Below, one piece after another: positions 22,276 through 33,059 of a DNA stretch of 64,000 nt. The notes under the pieces were generated by a model. The model was not told the DNA's origin. It was given only the letters and a program-made list of their open reading frames with translations, and did not search any database. Within the stretch, counting starts at the first letter, position 1. Every line of letters starts with the position of its first letter. The translations under genes were made by a program, and so were the position numbers. Source of the stretch: Corbicula japonica (taxonomy: Eukaryota; Mollusca; Bivalvia; Venerida; Cyrenidae); contig JAZAYU010000054.1 of the NCBI GenBank assembly GCA_038501625.1, positions 186,001 to 250,000 of the forward strand, in the 5' to 3' direction.

Positions 22276-24390
22276 ATTTGAAAGCTCATCAATATAATTA
22301 AAGAGCTCTCCGATTAATTGATGATATTATTAACCGCATTGAAGAGTTCTTCAGCTGTATTAAATAAATCTGCAGCCTCAAAACAAAAGATCACAAATTA
22401 CCAATCGTGACCGGCTCATGGATCGGTATACCGTTTGATGACCGACATTTCACACTATGCAATATCGGTAAAATCGATGAATTCCATAATCTGTTAGAAT
22501 GTAATGCTTAAATAACATAATTTATTTTGACACTTTGATGAATATAAATGAAGAGAACAAATCAGAATATAGAAAATTTTGTATTTTTTACTAAAATGAT
22601 ATTACAATTATTTCAGTGATAATATTTAGTCTTATTTGTTGACAAATAAATACAAAAATCATTTTTAAGTGTTAATGGTTCTAGTTATGAAAGTGCTGTG
22701 GGCAGCCCTTCCCGCATTTGCTGTTGAACGGAGCCTCGTTCCTGTACCTGTGTTATTGTTTCTCTCCTCATGTGTACATTGTAAAATGTATTGAGTGTAT
22801 GGAAAAACTTGTAAACTTAATAATAATCGAAGATATCTTCAAATATTTCATTGAAATATAAAATCAAATAGTTGAGTTTATCTAGGTTTGGCGATCCATA
22901 CATAAATACATCTTAAAATTGTTTCGGGTCGTTTTATGTTCCCGATAACATAATAAGTAATGTCTTTACTGAACGTTCCTCTTGATTTATTTGCCACTTT
23001 CTAGTCGAAAGTTCTAAAAACAGACGGTTTTGTGTTACCAACTGTCGCAGCTGGAATCGTTGAATTAATTTTTGACTTTGCTAAGACTAGGAGTTTTTTG
23101 TGTATGTGTGTTAAATGCAAACTTACTGTCAATTAAGGAAGTAAATTTCCTAATTGCATACATTTTGTATATTGCTGCACACTTAAATAATCCGCCACTA
23201 ACATAAACTTCATAACGTTTTTCTATTGTTGGAAAATTCGTTGATACAAACTGTCTATGAAATACAGCGATTAAAGCCATTTCCAAGAGGCGATATTTTT
23301 TAATTTAATCTATTAAATGTCCATTATGCACACGACATGCTCGGAAACATAACGCAGCGGTTGCTTGTATCAGACAGTGCGTGATTTGTGTATTGTGTAT
23401 TGCGATACTGTACAATCACTAGGTATCGATCTATTACCAGCTCTTATGGAAAACCGGGTATACAATTAAATGAAAACCTTCACCTTCAGCATTAAAAAAA
23501 ACTCCATGAGGTTTTAATGTGCAAAATATTAGTAATTCGATATAACTGAGTATACAGTTTACATTGGACACGGTCTGGTTAAATTTTTGAAAAAAAAACG
23601 AGTTAATTCCGAAATAAAAACGTTTTCAATAGATACTTCGCTGTCTTTTTCTGTATCTGAACTGTTAAATACTAATATAATAAGTTTACCACTTTGTCTT
23701 CCGAATAATTTATTACTCACTTAGCCAGTATAGTGCATACCATAGCATGTGCAATATCGGCATCGTTTCTTGATAAATGTGCTGCAAGGTAATAGCTGTT
23801 TTATGTCTATGGAAATTTTGGTGATAGATGAGTACAGAAAAAGCTAATGGAAAAGATTTTATTTCGGTTATCGGAGATATGTAGTAAACAAACCTTGGCC
23901 TCGTCGCTCAATGAGAATTCGGTCGGTATGTTGTATTGTACTATAACATAGCGGCGTCACAGTTTACGACCCGAACATAATAATTATACTTCCCGTCAAT
24001 TGAAAGTTACCACTGATAAAATATAAACGGCTTAATATGAATTTAAAGTTTTACTTATGCCGGAAATTAAAACAGTCACAATGATAAAGATCAGGAACAC
24101 GCAACCGGTGTTGCCACAGTTAAGCCTATTTCCGGTTTTCTGCACGTTTCCCGACTGCGACTGCCGTATGCTAAAATACTTTCAAACTTTGACCAGCTAA
24201 TCAGTGGAGTTTGTCGTGAAAGAAAACATTGGAAACTTACAGTTTCATAGTAAAATAAAGTTACAGTGAAATGAAAAAAGTATGATAGTCTTGAACATAA
24301 TTTCCCCTTTTGTAATTTTGTCCGGTTAATTTTATTGTTTAAATATTGAGCTATCAGTTTTTGGCAGCAGAAAACTCCCGAAAATAAAGT
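22276..24390. other. AT-rich intergenic DNA, no gene seen
   Basis: No frame here has a recognisable domain, and none is bounded by convincing splice signals. Confidence 0.4.
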
Positions 24391-24536
24391 GCTCAAGGTT
24401 ATAAAACTGAGCATGGAAACCAGTCTCAAATCTCAAGCATCTGATTGGCTGAAATGGCGACCAGTCGCCTTTTCAGCCAATCAGATGCTTGAGATTTGAG
24501 ACCGGTTTCCAAACTCAGTTTTATAACCTTCAACCC
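24391..24536. mobile_element. Foldback MITE, family P
   Basis: Near-perfect palindrome centred on 'ggcgaccagtcgcc', with paired GATTGGCT/AGCCAATC blocks. It is 78 bp from a second copy. Confidence 0.88.
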
Positions 24537-24614
24537 TGAAGTATATTGCCACAACCTTAGGTTTTTTCTATTTAATCAATGTAGAAGCTTGTGTGGCTTA
24601 CTGTTGACGGTCAG

Positions 24615-24756
24615 GTCTGAAGGTTATAAAACTGAGATTGGAAACCAGTCTCAAATCTCAAGCATCTGATTGGCTGAACTGGTCGCCATTTCAGCCAATC
24701 AGATGCTTGAGATTTGAGACTGGTTTCCACGCTCAGTTTTATAACCTTGGGCACAG
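24615..24756. mobile_element. Foldback MITE, family P
   Basis: Same palindrome with a shortened centre ('gctgaactggtcgccatttc'). It ends 'ataaccttgggcacag', the end shared by the copies at 5841 and 30431. Confidence 0.88.
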
Positions 24757-25607
24757 TATACATTTCATATTTGGTGGTTCCGTTGAATTGCCGGTGTTAT
24801 TAAAAAATTTTTTGGTGTATGTTACATGTAATATCAGGCATATTTCAGACACACGATAACGTTGTATAATTCTAAAGATAATTGTAATGCAAATTACCAA
24901 GTAGTCAATTTTAGCGAGAGAACACTGGGCTTGTGGGCAAATACTGTTAAGATTCAAATCCTTATCGGCATCGTTGATATCGAGTTAACTATCCGGAGCA
25001 AGGGATCGTTTCATCAATAATTCCTGATCGGATCGTATCAGCGACTTCAATCTTCGGTCTCATCTTCAATTTAGACACCCGTTTCACTAACCACATCGCA
25101 GATTTGCTGTTCGCACATAAACAACGATCGGTCGTACGGCCGTTGATTAAACGGCCTCCAATATTTTCAAACTCCCAATCGCTAACTCGGCACACCCGTC
25201 CAATTTTTACGAGTAAGATTTCACCGATTCCGTTGTTCTACAGGAGCATATCGGAACACTCCCAGGAAACAATCCTACCCTCTACATGGCAACTCTGCAC
25301 ATTCACACAACTATCTCGAGTAAGAGACTCGCAACTCGCTTCACTTTCCGAAGGGCAACGTACACCCATTAACGATTATTAATTATTACTCACATCTTTT
25401 CTTGGACAAAACGCTATGCACCAAGCAATTCACACGGATATAATATATTTCCACAGGGACTACGGCATATCCATCATTTTATCTCGAGCAAGATACCCGC
25501 TCTCCCATCATCTTTCCAGGGTCAGTTTTGCATATCCAGCTATGTTAAGGAATATTGACCAAGTCGCCTTACCCCGGTATTTACACCGGCAAACAGTACA
25601 TTTTCGA

Positions 25608-25705
25608 TCCATACCAAACGATGGCATGTATATGGAGGTGAACCTTCAATGCGGTATTCTGGTTAATACCATTCCATGATCAGCATGGTCCCCTGATTAA
25701 AGAAC
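25608..25705. repeat. Dispersed repeat copy at the edge of the satellite
   Basis: Matches 13520-13640 ('atggcatgtatatggaggtg', 'taataccattccatg', 'catggtcccc'). It ends about 15 bp before the 56-bp array starts. Confidence 0.6.
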
Positions 25706-25720
25706 GGATCAACTCATCAC

Positions 25721-26616
25721 ACACACTCAACTATCTCGAAAAAGATGCAATACCACATCCTGCATGAACTCGGGGTACACACTCAACTATCTCGAAGAAG
25801 ATGCAATACCACATCCTGCATGAACTCGGGGTACACACTCAACTATCTCGAAGAAGATGCAATACCACATCCTGCATGAACTCGGGGTACACACTCAACT
25901 ATCTCGAAGAAGATGCAATACCACATCCTGCATGAACTCGGGGTACACACTCAACTATCTCGAAGAAGATGCAATACCACATCCTGCATGAACTCGGGGT
26001 ACACACTCAACTATCTCGAAGAAGATGCAATACCACATCCTGCCTGAACTCGGGGTACACACTCAACTATCTCGAAGAAGATGCAATACCACATCCTGCA
26101 TGAACTCGGGGTACTTACTCAACTATCTCGAAGAAGTTGCAATACCACATCCTGCATGAACTCGGGGTACACACTCAACTATCTCGAATAAGATGCAATA
26201 CCACATCCTGCATGAACTCGTGGTACACACTCAACTATCTCGAAGAAGATGCAATACCACATCCTGCGTGAACTCGGGGTACTCACTCAACTATCTCGAA
26301 GAAGATTCAATACCACATCCTGCATGAACTCGGGGTACACACTCAACTATCTCGAAGAAGATGCAATACCACATCCTGCATGAACTCGGGGTTCATCCTC
26401 AACTATCTCGAAGAAGATGCAATACCACATCCTGCATGAACTCGGGGTACACACTCAACTATCTCGAAGAAGATGCAATACCACATCCTGCATGAACTCG
26501 GGGTACACACTCAACTATCTCGAAGAAGATGCAATACCATATCCTGCATGAACTCGGGGTACACACTCAACTATCTGAAAGAAGATGCAATACCACATCC
26601 TTCATGAACTCGGGGG
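25721..26616. repeat. 56-bp satellite, 16 copies
   Basis: The unit is 'acacactcaactatctcgaa', 'gaagatgcaataccacatcc', 'tgcatgaactcggggt'. Most copies are identical or differ at one or two bases, which indicates recent expansion or homogenisation. Repeats abut directly with no unique spacers. Confidence 0.97.
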
Positions 26617-26930
26617 ACACACCCAACTATCTCGAGAAAGATAAAACTTCCCTCCTTCAATGAGATCAGCTCGGCATACACACACACACCTATTTCGACT
26701 TAGATACACCTGCACTGCTTTCCCCTCTAGGATAAATTCGGCATACACACCCATCGTGAGTAAGACACATCCACTTCCTTTCCTGCTCTAGGAGTATCTC
26801 ATCATACACACAATTATCTTCAGTAAGATACACCTGCTACCATTCCCTCTCTAAGATCAACTAGGCGTACACACTCACTGTCTCTAACAAGATACCTGGA
26901 ATCTTCTATCCTGTCCATGAGCAGTTTCGC

Positions 26931-29324
26931 ACACCATTGCAACTTATTTAATGTTTCCATCTGTTTGGAAGGTTGGGCGTATACCATGGGCCGCCTATCA
27001 ACATTTTGATAAAGAATTTGGGCGATGTTTAAAAGTCAGCCTTGGCCTTTGCTTCTGAAATCTTAGCTAGTAAGTGTCTGTTTCCTATAAAACCTCTACA
27101 TTTATCTTAAGATACCATTAATGTGTAACAAGTAAACGAGTAAACGACTCATATCATATCTATACCAGAATATTTCCTCCACGTAGTAATTAAAATCTCT
27201 CTTTAATGGATGTAAATGTAATACATGTATATGTTTTTGTTGATAAACAAAATACTTCATTAATACACTCGACTTCAGTGACATTGATATAGTTCATTAA
27301 TTGTTCATAGAAGCAATTTGGCAAGCATAAATGTCATGAATGTATTGACCGTAAAGCGAACAATCCGAATGCGCAGATTGGCAGACTGATGGCTTATGTT
27401 GGTTTATAATCGGCGCGAAAAGGTAACTTTAGTATTTGACTATCATGAAGATATTCACTAAATGCGGACAATGTTAATGCAACTCCGTATTTCGATTCGT
27501 CCGTCGATAGAGCAAATCGCACGTTTAAAATATTCTTAGGTTGTGCATGCTCAGGTCACTTTAAAAAAATTCAACGATAACAATAAGATGTAAAAACTGT
27601 TAACCCATGTTTTAATAGGCTGATCAAAATCGTTCATCTCGATACATCTGTCGATAATCAAAAGACACCATTTACCATTGTGAGGAAAATTATTCGGAAA
27701 TGTAGGCTGTCGCCACCAGCAAGACAGCCGGCATGAGTCCATTGCGAAAAGTTCTGCGATATCATTTAATTATGAGGAAAGGAATTTTCGCGCAAAAACA
27801 ACAATTTATATATTTACACAGGCAAAAATTCTCAAAATTGTATTTTTCTATGAAGACATATTTTACATGTAGTAATTTCGCTGTGGTTTTAATTTTCCAG
27901 CTTTTGTCGAAGCTCAATTTAATGTCTCCATACAAAGAACCGTAGGTACGTAATTATCAAAAACATTTATTTACTGTTTTAATGAAAGTGTTGTGCCCCC
28001 ATTTTCCGTTACTTCTCTACTCTGCTATTACTCCAGACACATATCGAAACACATATGATGTTTCATTGTAACAACCACTTATAAGACATGCAGAGTTTAT
28101 CATGTCCCGTCTCCATCGATTAACATCTTCAAATGACTCCAGCTCTTTTGACTCGTGCACAAATACACCAGAAAAGCAAATTCCGTTCTTCATTTAATTT
28201 TTTATTGCAAATTTATAAGGGAATAATAAATTAATAAATTAATTAATGATATAGATTATTTTTGGAAAGTGGTGTCCCACATTCAACAGTTTTCGATGTC
28301 TACATTTAACGGCTTCAGATATATCTCGGTAACAATGTTAAAGATTCTAATAAACGTACTCGTGATATTAAAAGTAGAACATTGATACAGGGTGTCGAAA
28401 TTAGTTGACTGGAAACTATTCATTTCTTATTTCTGATTTGAGTTCTGGTATTTTTTGTAAACACGATTTATCTCAGTAGAAGTCTCCGCGCAAAAATACC
28501 TCCTTTTTACATTTCGACCGACAATGGAAACAACAACAATAATTTCGGATAGAATTTCATTTTTTTGTCTGCCAAGAGAATAAAATTCAGATTCATAAAG
28601 GAAACTGCTGTTTGATGTAATTGGGAATCATACAAAATTCATCTTGATATTACTAAGAACAAACATAAAACGTCTAAGAATATTAAGAATAATTTTGTAT
28701 TTATATGCAACTTCCAATCTTGATTAAACATCAGGTTTCAATTGATCAATTATAAACGACGTTGATTACATTGACGATGTCATTAAATTATCAAACTTGA
28801 CAGACAACTCCTTCTTTGATCTTGACGTAACCATCTTAATTGCAATTAGAGTTCTTAGATTGAAGAAATTTTGAAAACACCATTTTAGCACCAGTCTTTA
28901 AATCGTTATGGTACTGCTCAGGAAGTAGTATTATGTTTACTTTTGGAATAGTCCACGTTATGATAACGCATTTTGAAACGTCATTTTCAAGTTAATAACA
29001 TTTTATAAAATACGTTTATAATAGATTATTCGATAACATGTCATAAAATACGTATATTTATAAAACATCGTTCCATAAAATTTTATAAAATACGTATATT
29101 TTTTATAGATTGTTCGATAACATTTCATTAAATATGTACATATATATTTATAATAGATTGTTCGATAATATTTGATAATATTTGATAAAAATGTATATTT
29201 ATTTAGCGATTTAAATCAGTTCTTACAATTATCACTTTTATTGAACTTAGCGTATTCGAAAAAAGTCACAATCAACATTAAAGCCATACTACACAGCAGG
29301 TTAAGTTAAAAATGAAAAAATACA
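26931..29324. other. AT-rich intergenic DNA before the HEPN-like gene
   Basis: No gene seen. At 28985-29210 a loose AT-rich unit of about 58 bp ('tagattgttcgataacat', 'tataaaatacgtatatt') repeats three to four times. Confidence 0.45.
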
Positions 29325-29402
29325 AAATGTCTCTACCTGGGAGCGAACTCGCACTGTCACGGCCTTGCAAATCCGACAACGCAACCAATTGAGCTATCCA
29401 GG
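29325..29402 (-). mobile_element. tRNA-like SINE head
   Basis: On the minus strand 'ggatagctcaattggttgcg' resembles an A box and 'gcgagttcgctccc' a B box, but the anticodon arm does not pair. The same 'gctcaattggttgcgttgtc' block recurs at 56035-56125, so it is a SINE family and not a tRNA gene. Confidence 0.6.
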
Positions 29403-29643
29403 ACAAAGAGCAAGAAAGAATGCACTCAGCTTTTGACCATTTTTAAACCCTCTCACTCAGCGGTGTGTGCAAACTTTAAGTTCTATTGTGTATGCTTTGT
29501 AAAAGAAAATATATGCTTTTATTTAATCTTGAAGGTTTTAAACATATAATAAAGAGTACATTGGTGCTAGAATTATACAGCAAACATTATAGATGATAGA
29601 AAAGTTATTTTTATATTATATCATTTGAAGGTCTACTAACAAA

Positions 29644-32430
29644 ATGAAGATGTCGTCTGAAAACAAGGACGGCTACCTTCAGTACGTGTTCCTGTTGGGA
29701 GAATATGCACCTTTAATCCTCCGAGCTGTTGTGCGAAGGGAAGAAGCTAGCGCCGGAAAACCACTGATAGACATTCTAGCAGAGGACGAACTATGTTCAC
29801 ACATTATGTTTAAAAGTGTCGATTTATGGACGATATCGGAATGCACGGACGTTATCCTCCACTTCTTTGGACATTATTTAACCCGCCATGAGCGTTTAGA
29901 GGTTGGCTTTATCGCAAAAAGTCGACATGAACTGTCACACAGATCGGCTAAATCGTTTTCCGATAATGAACTGAAGAGAGTTACATCAGATTTGTTACTT
30001 TCACTTCTGCTTTTGTCGGCTCAGACGAGTTCCGAGGTGTACGAGATGTATCAGCGTTTGTTGACAGATTTTTGGAACATAGATAGACAACAACTGTTGG
30101 CAAGTATTAGTCAATGCACGGAGTATGAGGGCAGTCTTCTCGCATATATTGAAACACAGGCAAATTTAGAAGAGATAGATACGGAAGATGAAGAAGCGGA
30201 GGAAACAGTTCTAGGTACTGAACATTGTATTACGTACCCAAATAATTAACACTTGGCTTGTTATTTATGACCGAGGTCAGTATTAACCTTACCACTGAAT
30301 TGGATATTGCTCATGTCCAATGCGCGAACAATGCAGATACAGATAAGCAGGAAGACTGTGAAGTCTGATTTGTATCTACACGGTTTCCTACTAGATTCTT
30401 ACCAAGAAGCGGACATTGTAGTTCAAGATCTGGGCTGAAGGTTATAAAGCTGAGATTGGAAACCAGTCTCAAATCTCAAGCATCTGATTGGCTGAAATGG
30501 CGACTGGGTCGCCATTTCAGCCAATCAGATGCTTGAGATTTGAGACTGGTTTTCATGCTCAGTTTTATAACCTCGGGCACAGACTGGTCGTGCGTTCTGC
30601 TGATCTGGGTCTACACCTCAGGCCCATGTGATATCTTGAAAGTCATCTTTACTGTTGTGTTATACCCTGTTCTTACTACCATAATGACCCGGGTTAAATA
30701 ACCCGGATTTGATAACCCGGATAAAAATCCTATGTGAACTCGTTTAAACCCGGGCTTGCTTTCTCAGGTTGAAAAGTGGGGTTATTAGCATACCAAATTT
30801 TTAACCATACATAAATGATGCTAAAGTGTGACGTCATTTATTGAAGTGACGTAAAAGGGTTAGCAGACAACATTGATTAAAATGCAAAAAAAGCTTAAAA
30901 ACCCGACTGAAGGCACATTTTCCCACATCAAAACTATAATAATAATTATAGGTATTTCTACTCCTTACAGATGCAGAGCGGGGCATACGAAAGATGAAGG
31001 AGTCTTTGACTAAAGCAGTCCTGCATGGGATCGACTTTGGACAATTCATAAGTACATACTCGTAATTAAAACCCTTACAACATTTAAGGTTCCATCTTCA
31101 TCGCAATTTAAGAAACATCGTTTGATAGTTTGGGCTGAGTAAAAAGTGTACTATTTACTGCCATAAATAATGAATGACGCTCAACCCGGGGCTAGGCGGC
31201 GCGGAAAGTAATATGCATTTCTATTACTACCCATGAACAGGCTCAATGAAACTGAGCCTGCAATATTTTCATATTTGTCTTGTTCGGTTGCTTTCAACGT
31301 TCCCTTTTCATCTTGTGCATTAAACCACTGTATGTTACGGTACCGCGGTAAATGCCATTAATGTCTGAAGCATGTTCTATTTGCCTGATCTATCATGTAG
31401 CAAAAGAACCGCTACAACGGGATTAGTATAAATACTAACTATGTAAAGAAATAAAGGCGAGGGCATTAACAAAGTGAATTACCCTTAAGTTGATATCAGA
31501 GGTTCTACTATCTGCTAATTTTCAAGGATCATTTTGATAGTTTTTAACGGGATTCTGCCAATTAATTGCCAAATTACCCCTTATTGAAGGAAAAATGACC
31601 AGCTAAACTCAAAATGAAGCTTTTTTAGAATATCAAGAGTCAAACGGTCATATCCTGGGTCAAATGGAACCCCTGTTTAAAAGAAACCTTTTTCAATTAA
31701 TTCTGATAATTTGATGCATTAAGAAAAGAGGAGTAATAAGTACTTCTAACAATGAATTATACTGTAGGTTCGTAACAGTTCTCGTTGAGTAAGTGAACTA
31801 CCTTACACGCGGCCATCGGTCGTGATATTGTATACAAACGTAATTCGAAATATACGAACCTACAGACTGCATACTGTTAAAATATTCCATTTGTATCCGT
31901 AAAGTTATGACGTTTGCTTCGGTTTCATAGTTTGGCTTTGGCAAAACAATTGGTTCTTAATAAGTTATTTAAACCTGTATATTTCAGCACTTGACGGATG
32001 TCTCGAGACACACGGGCATGATGAAGTAATGGTAACAAAAGCTTACCTAGTTCTTTTAAATGTTTTCAACGATATCATAAGCGGTGTGTATCAGGAAGCT
32101 AGGCAGAACGTTAATGGCATTGGTTCAGAAAACATTTACCGATCTGCCGGATCCCTTGTTGATATTTTACAAAGCGTGAATGGCATAAAGGTTAAGGAGG
32201 TTGTCTACGGCAATGCATGTCTCGCATTAAGAATGAGTTGTCCTGGTGTTAGGACATTGAAACAGCTGCTTAAGAAAGTGGAAAGTAGTGAGTTTACAGC
32301 CGCTCTAGAATATGTTTCCAGTCTGATGAAACTGGAATATGATGTTTCTGTAACAGTGAAAGACAAGTTTCTGGCAGGAAACCAAAACATAGTGGATGAC
32401 ACTTTAGGTGATTTCTTCAATTTCTACTAA
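29644..32430 (+). CDS. Uncharacterised protein with HEPN-like N-terminal domain (three exons)
   Basis: Exons 29644-30214, 30971-31051 and 31988-32430 join in phase (1, 1) across GT-AG introns to a 364-residue protein ending in TAA. Residues 1-175 are mainly helical, and R94 to H99 (RHELSH) fits the R-x4-6-H motif of HEPN domains such as those in DZIP3-like bivalve proteins. An acidic linker follows (about 176-188). The third exon holds a second helical domain (CPGVRTLKQLLKKVESSEF) that I do not recognise. Many HEPN proteins bind or cut RNA and several act in immunity, but activity here is not shown. No signal peptide. In-frame TGA just upstream supports the start at 29644; 29650 is a second in-frame ATG. 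A polyadenylation signal lies at 32516. The exons may also splice to the B-box exon at 33060. Confidence 0.7.
30283..30641. mobile_element. Foldback MITE, family Q, split by a P element
   Basis: The left half carries 'gaacaatgcagatacagata'; the right half carries 'ctgctgatctgggtctacac'. The P element at 30431-30582 separates them. It lies in the intron after the HEPN-like first exon. Confidence 0.55.
30431..30582. mobile_element. Foldback MITE, family P, nested in Q
   Basis: Complete palindrome from 'gggctgaaggttataaagct' to 'agttttataacctcgggca'. Flanking bases are Q sequence on both sides ('gttcaagatct' and 'actggtcgtg'). Confidence 0.88.
31763..31864. mobile_element. 102-bp mini foldback element
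   Basis: Perfect 12-bp terminal inverted repeats, tgtaggttcgta and tacgaacctaca, in the intron before the exon at 31988. No coding. Confidence 0.7.
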
Positions 32431-32515
32431 AAACATTGTTGCTTCGTTACTTCGAATTTTGACAAACGTTTATTTAGAAAACTAGATTTAATGAATAACA
32501 TTTTTAAAATGCAGC

Positions 32516-32521
32516 AATAAA
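32516..32521 (+). promoter_or_regulatory. Polyadenylation signal AATAAA
   Basis: A canonical AATAAA lies 86 bases after the stop of the HEPN-like gene, just before an (AAT)n run. It supports a transcript ending there, separate from or alternative to one reading into the B-box exons. Confidence 0.6.
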
Positions 32522-32543
32522 CTTTTTTTATTTAAAAACATTC

Positions 32544-32607
<64 letters not shown>

Positions 32608-32608
32608 T
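32544..32608. repeat. (AAT)n microsatellite
   Basis: About 21 uninterrupted trinucleotide units. Confidence 0.97.
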
Positions 32609-33059
32609 TTAATATGAAAGCTTGTTGGAAAAAATGTAATTCTACCACGAGGCCTTCTATGTATTTCAGATTCCATGATAAATACATACATTTGATAAAA
32701 AGTAATAGAGTACATACATGTAATATTCGTAGTCGTATAAAGACTATTTTATTAATAAGAGGCGTGGTAAGCATTTAATTAACAGGTTTAGACATATTTT
32801 AAATTTGATGCAATAAAACAATTTTATTTTTCAAGACTATTATTAAAATTATCAATGTTTAATAAAATTCAACACTGACTTATACGAGTATTATACTTTT
32901 AATTTGATTTGGACACCGAGTGTTTTTATTTTCATTTTTGTTTTACTTTATTTTTTAAAGTATAAATGAAAAAAGGCCAACTGATTGATAAAGCTGTCAT
33001 ATTTTAATAGAAGTTTGACTTGTTCACTTTAATCATTATTATATTGTGTACATTTTAAG

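Larger units (their letters stand above)
25300..26930. repeat. Degenerate ~70-bp repeats flanking a young satellite
   Basis: Loose units with 'actatctcgagtaagata', 'ccctctctaggatcaactc' and 'ggcatacacac' occur before (25300-25520) and after (26617-26930) the homogeneous 56-bp array. The 56-bp unit shares 'acactcaactatctcga', so it probably arose from this older family. Confidence 0.6.

Noticed and set aside
25721..26616. CRISPR-like array
   Set aside because: The repeats are directly tandem without unique spacers, and the genome is clearly that of an animal.
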